Shown piece after piece: positions 31,996 to 43,839 of a stretch of 64,000 bases of DNA (its first letter is position 1; each line of letters starts with the position of its first letter). The translations under genes and the position numbers were made by a program. The notes beneath the pieces were generated by a model that searched no databases, had not been told where the DNA came from, and was given only the letters and a program-made list of their open reading frames with translations. Where the stretch lies: contig JAHEWK010000013.1 of NCBI GenBank assembly GCA_020740775.1, positions 1,488,001 to 1,552,000 on the forward strand, in the 5' to 3' direction. This stretch comes from Ilyonectria destructans. Taxonomy: Eukaryota > Ascomycota > Sordariomycetes > Hypocreales > Nectriaceae.

Positions 31996-34615
31996 TTTTA
32001 AAGGATTATTTGGAATATTGGTTGCGAGTTGGCTAGGACAACAAGTGTTGGTAGCGTATTTGGTGATGGTGCGGTTGGTGGTTGGCGGTTGGTGGCGCGT
32101 GGGTTGATGGGTTGGGTCGGGTTGGTAGGCCGCTCTCAACGTCGTGGACAAGTAGTTGTTGGTGCGATGGATGGATTGAACAGCTATGGTAAGAATGATT
32201 TAAATAAAACACTACCGGGAAATCGCTTTTATAATAAACTGAAGTTCCAAAGACCACCCGAAGCGTCACAAACGTGAAGTGGAAAAAAAGGATAACGGGG
32301 CTTGCAACAGCCCCATTGAGCAAATGGGCCATTGCGCAGAGTAAACTGGAATTAGGCACGCCGCCTCGCACAAGCTACTTTCGATCGCAAGTCCATCGCA
32401 ACCACCGTCATCAGAGTTTCGCCGTTACCAACACAACCCGGCTGGGGTCTAGGACGTGTGGGCCAACGGGGATGGGGGCGGGGAGGGTGTGGCGCGATTG
32501 GAAATTTCGCTCGGGTGAAACTCCCACGTCCAACTACAAGACAGAACACAGTATGTGCGTGGAAACCAGAGGGGCAACGAACCACTCTGCGAGTGACTGG
32601 GACCTGCGCGAAGGCTGCGGTGCGACAATGCGGCGGGCTGCGCAGGGGTTTCTCAATTGCAAAGCCGAAAAACTCACGCGCAAAGTGCTGCTCATGGGAA
32701 CTACGCAACTGCGCACCGCGGGGGTGAGATTGGAATGGCCATGAGCATGGTAACGAGGGGCAATCATTGGGCCAGCATCGCGTCGCCTCGTAGGGCGGCG
32801 CTATTGACTGCATTCGCCACATCACAGGCTGCGCCGGCCGAGACCCTAGAGCTACGAGTGGCTGACGTGGGAAAGGTGAAAAGTGCAGGTTTCAGGTGAT
32901 GCTCGGCATTGGTATTGGGGCAGAGCAATTGGAAAAGCCGAACGGTGGCCATTCAGGTCCACAACACTATGGACGTTGATGTGTAGTAACTGCGGGTTGA
33001 GAGACACTGGGGCTTCACTGACCTCACCTCGCCTTGTTCTTGTGTGGCGGAGCTGGGCGTCGGCCTGGCGGCGGTCTTTGACCTCAACTTCGGCACGGTG
33101 GCCCGGGGATTTGAGCATCGCCATTGTAATATCCTAGAAGATATGATTGTCTTCTCCCGTCCTTGTGTGGTCCCAATTGATCTCGTTCCCAGTCTTGGAC
33201 TGCAATCTCGAAGAGGGGTTGATCGCATTGGACAATTGGGAATCTGCATGGATGCCTGGGACAGGTGTCACGCGGAGCCAGGTAATTCTCCGAATGAGAT
33301 TTCCAAAAAACCCCTCACCAACTGGAAAAAGGGATGACATTCAGAGCCATCCTGAGAAACTGGAACACGGTGGTTAGCGGTGTCTCAGGCCAAAAGTCGC
33401 TGCACGTTCATGACGACCACCGTAAGGCCAGGACTCGCCCCAGGACTCGAAGGACTTGACCAGGGTGGCGTTTTCGGCGTGCCCTGGCTATCGGCTGAGC
33501 GGGTGGGGCTGTACAGCATCCAAACTGGACAAATTCATTTCCCGCGCTTCACTTTCGGAGATTTATCAGCGCAATATAGGCGATTGTTCCGGCTGCGCCC
33601 AGATCGTGGGTTGTATCCATTCGCGATTGAGTCATAACGGTACGAAGTACACCATCTCAACTGCGCAGCGGCGGGCGTCAGTGGAACGCTATTGTGCGCA
33701 AGAAACGAGGCAACTCCCACCTGATTGTTCGTCAAACAAAACAAGTGCGTGGCTGCAAGACACAAAGACGGAGTCATCTTGAAACTAAAACGTATTTGTT
33801 TCAGGTCGTTGTCTGTCGTCATCGTCAAGTCTCTCGAGATGTGGTTGAATGGGTAGCTGCCTAATCAGGTTGTCACGTGGGCCCCAGGCAGCGAACTTGG
33901 TGGTTCTGGTTGTCCTCGGCACATCTGGTGCAAAATCAACAGCAATTGAGCGCTTGCCAAGTGATCCTAGCCATTTTCAATGGCGAAATAATGATCCATC
34001 CCACGGCCCGATCTCCTCAACCGGATTACGGGGATCAGATGTTACCAATTGTAAAAACACCGCTGGCCCTTACTGCCTTCCTACAGGATAGGGCCCCGGG
34101 AAGTCAGTGCTAAAAATTAGGGCCTTTAGGGGCTTGAGGGCGGCTTAAGTGCTAAATTCTAGAGAGGCTAGGCACTAAGAGCGCTGAATATTAGGGGAGC
34201 TAATTAGGGCCTTGGGGTAAATATGGTAATCCAAATTGACCGACTTGTTAATTCACATTCAGGTTTTTATTGAGATGTTCGTACAGCAAATCAATCAAGC
34301 CAAGCGCTCTAGGTACTAGGACTCGGCCAAGGGGCTTGTAGGTATGGACATAGCTCTTGTTGGCATCAAGGTGACTAGCAGACAGTTTGTTGAGACTGTC
34401 CCATGTGTACGTCAATATCTTCACCAAGAATCGGTCATGGGTATTATGCAGTCTATTGGGTATATATTCTAAGAGCAATGCCTAAGTCACCGCTTCTCCG
34501 TCGAGGACCGCCCTGCAGTCAATTCAACAGGAGAAGCAATTTCCCATGCTTGACAAAGTTGCGAGGTGCTACAGTAATGTTTTGGCGCTAAGAAAGACAG
34601 AAGCCCCGATGGCAT
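31996..34615. other. Intergenic 2.6 kb, with one reversed dispersed-repeat array
   Basis: The left 400 nt are the promoter of the small gene. 32280-33850 has balanced composition but no frame with domain or splice support. 34105-34213 is a reverse-oriented array of the AGCCCCTAA repeat. The right end is the 3' flank of the phosphate permease. Confidence 0.5.
34105..34213 (-). repeat. Dispersed ~21-bp repeat array, locus 4 (reverse orientation)
   Basis: Read on the minus strand the array gives units such as CTCCCCTAATATTCAGCGC, TTAGTGCCTAGCC followed by TCTCTAGAATTTAGCAC, and GGCCCTAATTTTTAGCAC. These are degenerate copies of the shared core with G/A changes in the GCGC end. Confidence 0.6.
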
Positions 34616-36438
34616 TTACCAGTGGGGAGCAAAGGTGATGAAGCCCATGAGGCAACCGGCAGTGAGACCGGCAACGGGAACGGTGATGAACCATCCCATG
34701 TAGATCCAGCCGACCATGCGCCAGTTGATAGAGCGCCAGTCACCGTTGCAGAGACCAACACCGACAATGGCACCAGTGATGCACTGAGTAGTGGAGACGG
34801 GAAGCTCTGTGTAATGGTTAGTATATACAATCATGGCAAGTAAAATTCAAGACTTACTTAGGCGGGTAGCGAGAATGATGGTGATGACGGAGCCCAACTC
34901 CATACAGAAACCACGAGCGGGAGACATGAGAGTGACACGGTTACCCAGGTTAGCCATGATGTTGTATCCGTAAGTCCAGAGACCAATGACGATAGCAATA
35001 CCACCAAAAGCGAGGATCCAAATAGGGACCTCAGCCGTGGCGCCAGAAATCTTGCCGGTGTTCCAGATCTGGTAGATGGAAGCGTAGGGGCCGATAGCGT
35101 TGGCAACATCGTTGGCACCGTGGACGAAAGAGGCGGCGGCGGAGGTCATGATCTGGAGGAAGGTGTAAAGGAACTCGGTGCGGTTGTCAAAGTGCTCAGC
35201 ACGGGCGTGGATTTCCTCAACATCGCCAGCAACGACAGACTTCTGGCTCTGGGAGCTGACAATGTCCTTGTCAACACCGTGAAGGATAGCGAACTTGATA
35301 GCCCACCAAATGAACTGCTTGCTGTACCAAGGACCCGAGGGCTTGGGGCCGATCATGGACTTGTGTGTGGGGGCTGTCTGCTCAGGAACCTCCTCGGAGG
35401 TGTTGTCACTGACGTTCTTCTCGTGTTGACCCTCAATATCCTCAGTGACAGTGGCAGCACGCTGAGCTTGTCGGGCGTCGAGCTCCTCGCGGGTAAGGTG
35501 GCCCTCGTAGAAATCGCGGACGATACCCTGGAAGTTGGCAGGGGGAGGGGGGACGGGACCGCGGCGGAGCAGGAGGGGGCCCTGGAGGATGTGGTACCAC
35601 TTGATCTGCCAGTCCTCCTTGATGACGACACGGTACAGCCAGGGGACAAGGGTGACAGCCATGAGAAGACCCCAAGCGGCACCAGCAGCGACGATAACAC
35701 CAGGGATCTGCGCCTCGGTGAGGTTGACCTTGTATGAACCACCCTTCCAGATGAGAAGCATGGTAATGAGAGATCCAGTAACCCAGAAGTAGACGGGGAC
35801 AAGGAAGAGACCAATCATGGCAGGCTTCTTGCGAAGGAGGACACCATACTTTGTCAAGAGGAAGAGGGCAGCTCCGAAGAAGCCAGAGAGCATAGGAGCG
35901 ATGATCCATGCGAGGAAGACCTAGCGACGGTGTTAGCAGACAGATGCGATGGGGCTTGAATGAGTTTACTAACCTGGACGACACCCTGCTGGATATCAAT
36001 AGAGCCATTGTCCTTGTAGCCAACCCAGGTAATACCACTGCCACCAAGGGCACCAACACCCATACCGAGGACACCGCCAAGAATAGAGTGGGTAGTGGAG
36101 ACGGGGAAACCGAAGCGAGTAGCGAACGTAAGATAGACAGCAGAGGCAATGACGGCGCAGACCATACCGAGCATGAGAAGCTCAGGCTTGTCCTCGAAGG
36201 CGTCGATGTCGACAATCTGGGTTCGGATAGTGTCGGCAACACGGCCACCGACACCGAGGGCACCAGTGAACTCCATGGCGGAGGCACCGATCATGGCCTG
36301 GAGGTAGGTGATGGATCGCGACGAGACGGAACTGGCCCACGAGTTGGCGACATCGTTAGCACCGATGTTCCAAGCATCAAGGAAGGCGAAGATTGTGCCG
36401 ATGGCAAGGAGGTAGTCGTATTGGGAGAGGACGGCCAT
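34616..36438 (-). CDS. pho-4: Phosphate:cation symporter, PHO-4/PHO89 (PiT) family
   Basis: Minus-strand exons 36438-35974, 35920-34858, 34806-34616; 572 residues. Introns are 53 and 51 nt. The duplicated PiT signature is visible in both halves: AWNIGANDVANSWASSVSS near residue 25 and FVHGANDVANAIGPYASIY in the second half. FGFPVSTTHSILGGVLGMG and LKLPVSTTQCITGAIVGVG form the matching second pair. About ten to twelve membrane segments flank a ~150-residue hydrophilic loop (ANFQGIVRDFYEGHLTREEL onward) that is probably cytosolic. Family knowledge: high-affinity Na+ or H+-coupled phosphate uptake at the plasma membrane, induced by phosphate starvation through NUC-1/Pho4 binding CACGTG. One CACGTG lies at 37204-37209, about 0.77 kb upstream. 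A 14-nt tandem repeat lies just upstream of the start. Confidence 0.93.
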
Positions 36439-39400
36439 TGTATCAACTTGTGTCCGGAGACGGTGCTAGACCAAAATAATGCTGTGGAGGGGCCCAAAGA
36501 GAGCAGGAATCTGATTGCTACCTATAAGACAGGAGCGAGAAGGAAGAGTCTTGAGTGCTGGTTGTTGAGTGCTGGCTGTTGAGTGCTGGTTGTTGAGTGA
36601 CCTGGAGAGTAAGAGGAAGGACAGAAGGGGAGCGAAAATAGGAAGCTATATATCTAGAAACGAGCAGCTCTAGATGAAGAGAATTCCCACAGCCATTGCA
36701 CTTCGCCCAGGTAAGAACGATAGTCACACGTCCACCCACACACCCTCAGCTTTGACCGTCGAGACATGGCCACTGGCGTTGGTGTTGTGTGTGGAGTCAT
36801 CTGAGTGCCAAGAGTGGAACTTCTGGATGCTACGAGTGGGAACACAAGTCGTGCCCAGTTCCGTAAAACGGCGTCTCGGTCGGCAAGGGAGCAAGCCAAG
36901 GATGAGCCCTGGTCAGCGTCTTGGAAGAATCCAACAATCGATCCAGGCTGGGAGGCGTCCCCTCTCTCTGCTGGCACTTGTTGAAACGGGTTCGCTGTCG
37001 ACGAGGTGGAGCGTCCTCCATACAACGAGAAAGAAGAGAGGAGTTCCTCGGAGCTGGACCCAAAGGAATAAGCTTAATGATTGAGTGTGGGCGCAAAGGA
37101 TTCAAGCTCACGGATGTGGGCTTGTGCATTAACTTTGACGTCGTGTCTCGTCTATTCCTATCCTGACGACAATCGTTTCTCCTCGACCAGGAAACAACTC
37201 AGCCACGTGCAACCTCAATGCGAGCACGCGACACAATTCCCAATGCGTCACCGGCGCTGCAAAGAGGCGTTGCAAAAATACGGTGGCTGCAGACCAGGGT
37301 TGGCTGCAACTAAAGCCGCGACGGCTTCTGGATCATCGGGTGGCATCACATCCATCCGCGGTAGAGTTTGACGGGCGACGCTGCATGCTCGATCCCAGAT
37401 CCACCGGCCCGAGCGACTTGTGGCCCGCATCCTGCTCATACTTCCGGTATTTTCGTCGTCAAAGGTCCCGCAGGTCCTCGTAGATTGCTCGGGGACTCCT
37501 TAGTCGGGTATCATATGGTGGTATTCGCCCTCGTGGGAGGTTTGAGCTTTCTGATCGGTCAAGTTGGATAGCAAGCCCCCGCTTTGGACGGAGGCCAATC
37601 CTTGGGGAAGAGATTTTATTGCATCCCAGTGGATGCCAGGCTGAAGATCGAATGGGGTCCTGAATGAGAGCCACGGCACGCGACTCCTCTCCTCATACGG
37701 CGTGGGGTTCCCGAACGACGAGGATGGGCCAATTGGACCTGCGCCACGCGCCCAGCTTCCATCTCGCAGAAGCTTCGGTGCCCTAATCAAGGCAAGATCC
37801 AATAGCCAGGAGGGTCTTTACAACCCTGGACAACTGACGACGTGAGGTGGAAGAGTGGATGGGTAGAACGGTGGAAAGGTGGAAGATGGAAGATGGAAGA
37901 GGGTGGTGTCAAACATGCAGGGTATCGATTGTGGGTGAGCGGATGGACCCGCCAAGACCCCAAGGCCGCGCTAATTCCTCCACTAAACCCCCATGGCTTC
38001 AGAGGCAAAACGCAACTTTATCCCGGATAGAGTCAGTGGAGGCTTCTAAACGGCTTAGCGGGGAAGGACGTGCTGGGCGCACGAGCCACCATCGGGGTTA
38101 AGAGCAGGACTGGAGCCTCCCACACACGCTGCAACGTTGAAGGATCTTTAAAACATCCCGGTATCTTGGCAACAACACTATTCTTGTATTGCAACTTCAA
38201 TTCTCATATTGCTAACACGTCTCCATAGGACTGCCCGCCATTCGCTGATGCTCTACATCCCTCATCCACGTCCAGTGACCTGAACCGCCAAGACCTGAAC
38301 TGCCAAGAAACACACAGATCTCCCCGACCAGCCAGATTGCGTGTCTCACCCACGTTGCCAATCGATGACTCTCTCCTCGGCTGACTTCTCCACCATCGAC
38401 GCGGCCTCCCTCCATGCTCGCATATCCCGCAGCGCGGCTCGGTCGACTCGTCGGTATCCAAACAGGGATGGCGCCCGCCGAGCTCTGTCTATCAACACAC
38501 CCATGCGCCATGACACGCCTCAACCTTGTCTTGACGCCGAGCAAACGCAAAGCTTTGTTTTCTCCACATGAATTCGGTATGTCGATCTTCCTAGCCAAGA
38601 GACAAGCTGAAACGGGAAGACAACCAAGATCACCATCCCCATGCAATAAGAGTCGGCTATGCCTCAAGATGCCACGCGTATAGCCATGTAGCAATCGCCA
38701 GGAAAGATCTTCCATCGTGGGTCCATGGAAGGCTTGGGCGAATGACCCTTCTGAAGCCAAGACGGAACTTCCGTGTCCGATACTTTGACTTTGGTCTACA
38801 AGATCGTCAACCAAGCTCCGTCCAATTCCCAAACTGCCCGCCACGGGTGGCTACCACTCTAACGATATCCGTGTCGACTCGTTGACTATTTTAGGCTTGA
38901 TCAATCCACTATCGGTTAGTTGTTCGCGTTGCCTTCCGTGCGGGTCTCGTCAAGCATCTCCATCCGCAAATGCTCCTTCGAGACCATCTCGGTCAGCGTA
39001 TAGTGCCACGGGTAGCTTTGCCCCAGCTCCATGTCCGCTCACGAAATGTCTTGCAGCCGGTCCGATTAGCCTAGTTCGCATGATCCCCATTACTTCCAAG
39101 GGCGTAATTCTTTGATCCGGCCAAGAGGGAGTACCCTGGCCTAGTCTTGTTTAACCCCGGTGTGGACTGTTGAAGCTTTCGGTCCACATGGATCTTCCAT
39201 TGGCTGACACTTGACACATGGCTTTAATTATTTAAGACGGCAAAGCAGAAATACCATGTTGGTGACTGGACAAACATGTGTTTCTTGTTCGCCCCAGTCA
39301 TCGGGGACACCACCACCCGCGTTTCCAACTTAAAATTTCTGCCTCAGTGCGCGTTTCAACCCATGATTATGTTACGAGAAACATATCCGGGCCATCGTCA

Positions 39401-40373
39401 AGATACATTCCACGACAAGAACGTGAAAGGCTGAAGGACTTGTTCAGGGACCCGTCCTTGTATTTTTTGAGGCCGTTAGACTTGGTCTCCTGCGAGTCAA
39501 TCACCTCCGACGTCGACAGATCGGCACACCTCGCCTGGCCAAGCAACGGTATTGAGCTAAAACAGCTTTCGAGATTTACCCATTGACGTCAATGGACTTG
39601 GCCGACGCGGTTTGTTCAAGACAAGACCTGGACAGTGTATTGAATGACAGCACGCTTGAGCCAGATGAACGGAACCGAACCGAGACGCAGCATTCACTTG
39701 AATGCATTTTCGGCGAACGAGCACAAATCGGACCGTTGACAGAAAGAGATCTCTCTATATACTTAACTCCCCTTCGACGACACCTGACAGGCACTCCCAC
39801 AAGTGTCATGGACCAGGTTCGATTGGCCTTCTTTGTGGTAAAGCAAGGCTCTGCGAAAGGCTGGTGGACATGTCAGATATCGTGTCTTGGATTCGATCGG
39901 CCACTTTCACGTGGTGATAGTGTTGAGTGACCATGTCTTGGGAGTAAGATCTGTTTGGCAGACGCCTCTCGTCGACGACAATGGTGTCGTTTTTTCCATG
40001 GATTCCTGACTGTAAACCGTTCGTGAATGTAGGCTCTAGGTGAGCTCTGGGATCGAACCTGGTAGTCGCAGCTGCTGGCGACCTCGAATCGTAGAAACCG
40101 AGTCTCGTAGTAAACCCACAGGAGGAATATTGTTGGTCGTCGTCCAGAAAACTGCTCGTCTCAGTAACAACCGCATCATACTCGCCTCCTCACTTGACAA
40201 CACCTGTCCACGTGCCCTTTTACCCAACTTGATGACAGAGCCAAAGCCCCTGCCCTGCAGATAGAGAGCCAACCCAAGGGACGACATAAAGCCTTGGCGA
40301 TTGTGCAAAATCTTGGCGTGCGGCGAAGCCGGGGGCTTTTGTACTCCCCTGGCGGATACGCTAGCACGCCTAA
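36439..40373. other. Intergenic 3.9 kb, no secure gene
   Basis: The first kilobase is the PHO-4 permease promoter. Long but featureless open frames exist (38212-38844 minus; 39583-39930 plus) without start, splice or domain support. 37848-37905 is a GGAAGATGGAAGA-type purine-rich stretch. Confidence 0.45.
36551..36600 (+). repeat. 14-nt tandem repeat, about 3.5 copies
   Basis: The unit TTGAGTGCTGGTTG is repeated with one C/T change, about 110 nt upstream of the PHO-4 permease start, inside its probable 5' leader. Confidence 0.8.
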
Positions 40374-40631
40374 GCCTGTGCCAACGTAGCCGAGGCGCTC
40401 TGGTGGGACATCTTCCGGCACATTGTTCCCGAACCACTGGCCAGTAATAATAAGCTGTGGATGAACGTGGGCGCTTTAGGGAAGTCTGCCAAGGTCGCTG
40501 TGAAGGATGAGGAGGAGCTCGGTGAGGAAGTTGAGATGAATGAGGATTGCAGTCTGGAGATCACGGAACATCGGCATCGGATCTCGTTATCTCGCCAGGG
40601 ACAAAGGACAACTATTGTTTTGGGAGATTAG
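40374..40631 (+). other. Orphan open segment, possible last exon
   Basis: Between a TAA near 40371 and a TAG at 40629-40631 a plus-strand frame has protein-like composition: NVAEALWWDIFRHIVPEP, then NNKLWMNVGALGKSAKVAV, then an acidic run EEELGEEVEMNEDC and a basic end. The only ATG is late (52 residues), so if real it is a 3' exon or relic whose upstream part I could not find. I do not recognise the family. Confidence 0.25.
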
Positions 40632-41208
40632 TAATTTGAGCTATAAATGATGACGATTACTTGCGATTAGTCCCGTCGTTGTTAATCATTGAGTTGAACG
40701 GCGGAGTGGTTGTGAAGGTGTGTAGGGTAAGTATATCATCCAGGATCTTTTTATTGCAGTCGTTGAAGAGATGTAGGGAACTGGAGGACTTCATGTGAAA
40801 TGATAATGGAGTATAATTACTGTAATAAAATGCGCTTGTGAGGTCTGACGTGTAAAGCTGAGTGCAAATAAGTGGTGGCTTGAAGTTGTATTTTGTGACT
40901 TCGTAAGCCTCCTTCTACAAAAGTCGACGCGTTTGTGTGTATTAATTTTTTTTGGTCTGCCTGTCCCTCGCTTGCATTGTCAAGCATACCCCCTATGAGG
41001 CAAGTAATCATCTCTATAAACCTCTATTCTATTGGCATATCCGACTTGTTCACTTCGTCTTGGTCATCGTGCGTACCGAGAGGCACATTCTTAGGCTAAA
41101 AGCTTACCTTAATTATTATATCTAACCTAGGAAATAAACCTTATTCTTAAGATAAATAAATACTATGAATATTCTTATTTAAATTTTATTTTCTCAACTG
41201 CTGTGGGA
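40632..41208. other. Intergenic, AT-rich 3' flank of the transporter
   Basis: 41090-41200 is strongly AT-rich (TAAGATAAATAAATA-like words) and directly abuts the stop of the siderophore-type transporter. No gene is seen. Confidence 0.55.
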
Positions 41209-42993
41209 TCAAATGACATGTCCTTTGACCTGCTTGATGCCATTGACATTGATGTCTCGCCACATAAACGTGGCTACAAAACCAACAGCCCAAACAGCAG
41301 TACCAGCAATCAACATCATCTTCTGGGCATCACCGTAAGCATGCTGAATAGCGATACGGGTAGCCGATTCCATTGGGTACATGAGTTGTGTAGTTAAGTC
41401 GGCATAGATGGTGGCCAAGTTGGGCAGCTCTTCAGCGGGAAGATATTCGGCGAGCTTCTTTGGGAAGACATCCTGCCAGATTGAGGCCGCTACGGTAAGA
41501 CCGATAGCACCACCAATTTCCGAGAACATGGCCTCGACAGCCAAGACGACAGCAACGTGCTGATGCGAAGCGGCGGCCATGGCAGCGATCTGGTCGCAAA
41601 TGATGATAGCACCACTAGCAAACCCGACGAAAATTAGACACATGACGATGTATCCAATCTTGTCGTCAGGCTGCAGAAAGTTGATCATAAGGCCTAGACC
41701 AAGGATGTGCAGAGGAACAGCACACCACAGCGAGACGGGCTTGAAGCGACCAGTCTGGCGGATCATCCAACCCACGGCGAGCGCCCAAAGGGGACTACCG
41801 ACACTATAGGCGTTAAAGACATAGGTAGAGTCAGTAACGCTTAGATCGTGAACAACCATCAAGAAGGAGCTGAAATAGCTGGCCCAGCAGTAATAGCTAA
41901 CAAAAAGCGTCGCTGAAAGAACGCAGGCGCCGAGGACTGTGCGATCTAGCAGTAGAGAGTAGGGAATAAACGTAATAGATGCAAAGAACTTTTCCCAAAG
42001 GATAAAGACGACGATAAGAGTAAATCCAAAGACAATCAGGCATATAATAAGGGGAGAACGCCATCCTTGCTCTTGCATAGAGTAGATATTAAATGGTAAG
42101 AGGAAAAGCGCCAAGCCAGCAGAGATTAAAAAAAGACCAACTGCATCGAACTCGCGGCAATAGTAGGCAAAGGACTGCCAGGGCGTTCGTTGACTTTCGC
42201 GCTTAGGAACAAGCCCTTGCTTCTTGGCCTTGTTGAAATTATACACAAATAAGCCGAACAGTGGAAGGGTAATGATGGGTACGACAATCGAGAAGGTTCC
42301 AAAGGCCCAGCGCCAGCCTGGTCCCCTAAGGTAGGCTTCGGAAATTGGGCCAGATAGCCAGGTGGTGATGAGATTGGGGGAAGACGCGAAAGCGATCATG
42401 AACCCTCGGTTGCGTAATGACGTTGTATCTGCAATAAAGATGGAGATGCTATAAAGCAAGGCATTCTGGCCAACTGTATAGAAGACTTGAGCTGCGGCAT
42501 ATAGCTCGACCGTGTTACATGCGGCCATCATGATGAGTCCAAGTGTGGTCAAGATAATAGAGAGTAAATATCCTTGGGGTCGACCAAAAACGTCGAGGAT
42601 CTTGGCGAGAGTGAGCTTAAAGACACCGCCAATGATACTGCTGATAACAGTGACGGTGGGCGTGAGTGAGTGCTCTTGGAAGGCGGAGGTCACAAAGGGA
42701 GTCAAGGCTGCTAGGGCGCCTTGCTGCATGAGCATGACGAAGTAGATGACCCAGATCATCACATAAGCGATGATCAGGGACTTGGTCGACCACACTGAGG
42801 TGACAGCCTCGATGTTCTGCACACCAGCCTGAGCATCGGCATGGACTGGCTCTTCGTCATTGGAGCTCGAGTGTGCGTCACGATCATGACCCGAGTCGCT
42901 GAAGACCACGTTAGACTTATCCACGATAGAACCATAAGCTCGTGGTGGCGCTGGTGGCAGCAACACAGCCTCATGGTCCTGGACCGAGCCCAT
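41209..42993 (-). CDS. Siderophore-type MFS transporter (SIT/ARN family), isocyanide cluster
   Basis: The open frame extends upstream to 43185, but Met at 42993 (MGSVQDHEAVLLPPAPPRAYG) is the likely start, giving 594 residues. After a ~65-residue hydrophilic N-terminus come about 14 membrane segments. Family marks include QNIEAVTSVWSTKSLIIAYV, LAKILDVFGRPQGYLLSI (the MFS loop 2-3 motif), NRGFMIAFASSPNLITTWLSGPISE, and a C-terminal amphipathic stretch LPNLATIYADLTTQLMYPME typical of Sit1/MirB-like carriers. Family knowledge: proton-coupled uptake of ferric siderophores. It is divergent from the NRPS-like gene and shares an ~850-nt promoter with it. In this setting it may instead carry a copper-isonitrile complex or export the product; that is inference. 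Confidence 0.9.
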   Translation of the reverse strand: MGSVQDHEAVLLPPAPPRAYGSIVDKSNVVFSDSGHDRDAHSSSNDEEPVHADAQAGVQNIEAVTSVWSTKSLIIAYVMIWVIYFVMLMQQGALAALTPFVTSAFQEHSLTPTVTVISSIIGGVFKLTLAKILDVFGRPQGYLLSIILTTLGLIMMAACNTVELYAAAQVFYTVGQNALLYSISIFIADTTSLRNRGFMIAFASSPNLITTWLSGPISEAYLRGPGWRWAFGTFSIVVPIITLPLFGLFVYNFNKAKKQGLVPKRESQRTPWQSFAYYCREFDAVGLFLISAGLALFLLPFNIYSMQEQGWRSPLIICLIVFGFTLIVVFILWEKFFASITFIPYSLLLDRTVLGACVLSATLFVSYYCWASYFSSFLMVVHDLSVTDSTYVFNAYSVGSPLWALAVGWMIRQTGRFKPVSLWCAVPLHILGLGLMINFLQPDDKIGYIVMCLIFVGFASGAIIICDQIAAMAAASHQHVAVVLAVEAMFSEIGGAIGLTVAASIWQDVFPKKLAEYLPAEELPNLATIYADLTTQLMYPMESATRIAIQHAYGDAQKMMLIAGTAVWAVGFVATFMWRDINVNGIKQVKGHVI

Positions 42994-43233
42994 GGTAAAT
43001 TTGGCAATCAGTAAGCTTGGATAGGATGAAAAGAAACGACGTGCTGTGGAGAAAGAATAAAGTGTTGAGGACGGAAGTGAAAGAGACGCCAAGAATGAGC
43101 GGAGCCTTAAAGATAGCGACGGTGACAAGGATCGAGGACAAGAGCGGACCGCGGAAAGCAGCCTGCTTACAGCATAAACGACCAACTAACATCTGCCGCT
43201 CTCATCCCTCTTACACAGTGGGTTGCAAAAGAA

Positions 43234-43241
43234 CTTGCTCA
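43234..43241 (+). promoter_or_regulatory. Mac1-like copper-response element candidate (CTTGCTCA)
   Basis: CTTGCTCA differs at one base from the yeast Mac1 element TTTGC[T/G]CA. It lies 241 bp upstream of the transporter ATG and 0.6 kb upstream of the NRPS-like ATG. Confidence 0.35.
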
Positions 43242-43660
43242 AATACAGCCGCCCACCCTATTGTGGGTTGTATCGTGTCAGCAGCGCGCATACGAGGCAC
43301 TTCACACACGGATAACTCATCGATCTGATCAACGGAGTATTCGCGGATCGCGTATGCTCCAACTTACTACATGAAAGAGTATGAAGCAAATCGGCACGAG
43401 AATTGAACGTAAATACGTCCATATTGTAAGGAGTTGTTACAGTCGCGCGTGTATGTTTTGAGCCCATGTCAAGCTACGTTGGGTCTAGAAGCCGCACTGT
43501 TGCAGCGGGATTGCCCGAGAAGACAATACGAACAGGGACGGGATCCTCATGAGCCCCGAGATACAGGCATGCTGACTAGAGGGCTGCACATAAGCCTGTC
43601 GTTCGTATACCCCTGTATGGGTGGTGGCTCGGCACGTTTGAACCCATTTTTGAGCGAGTA

Positions 43661-43668
43661 TGAGCAAC
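43661..43668 (-). promoter_or_regulatory. Mac1-like copper-response element candidate (GTTGCTCA)
   Basis: On the minus strand it reads GTTGCTCA, 172 bp upstream of the NRPS-like start. It shares the TTGCTCA core with the other cluster promoters. Confidence 0.35.
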
Positions 43669-43839
43669 TTTTTTCGCGAATGGTAGTCGGCCAGGGTCAA
43701 CACGGACATGGCACCTCTCTGCATATGTACTGTATGAACTCTACGCTGTTGCCTTATCATTCGCCAGTGCTATAGCTCAATCATCCCAACGATATCGACT
43801 TGCTTCTCGCTTGAACAGCTTCCCTGGGGATTTGCGGCC

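Larger units (their letters stand above)
42994..43839. promoter_or_regulatory. Bidirectional promoter of transporter and NRPS-like gene
   Basis: An 846-nt divergent intergenic region with two TTGCTCA copper-element cores (43234-43241 plus strand, 43661-43668 minus strand). This is the natural place for co-regulation of the cluster. Confidence 0.6.

Noticed and set aside
38212..38844. 210-codon minus-strand open frame
   Set aside because: No domain, no splice signals, no Met-proximal leader and a composition unlike the neighbouring real genes; probably chance.
39583..39930. 115-codon plus-strand open frame
   Set aside because: No recognised motif and no continuation by splicing; kept only as part of the gap description.
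40030..40110. Possible tRNA on the minus strand because of a GGTTCGATCC box
   Set aside because: The T-arm stem does not pair, no A-box lies at the right distance and no acceptor stem forms.
42994..43185. 64-residue N-terminal extension of the siderophore-type transporter
   Set aside because: Ser/Leu/Arg-rich sequence unlike the family N-terminus; the Met at 42993 begins a typical hydrophilic tail.
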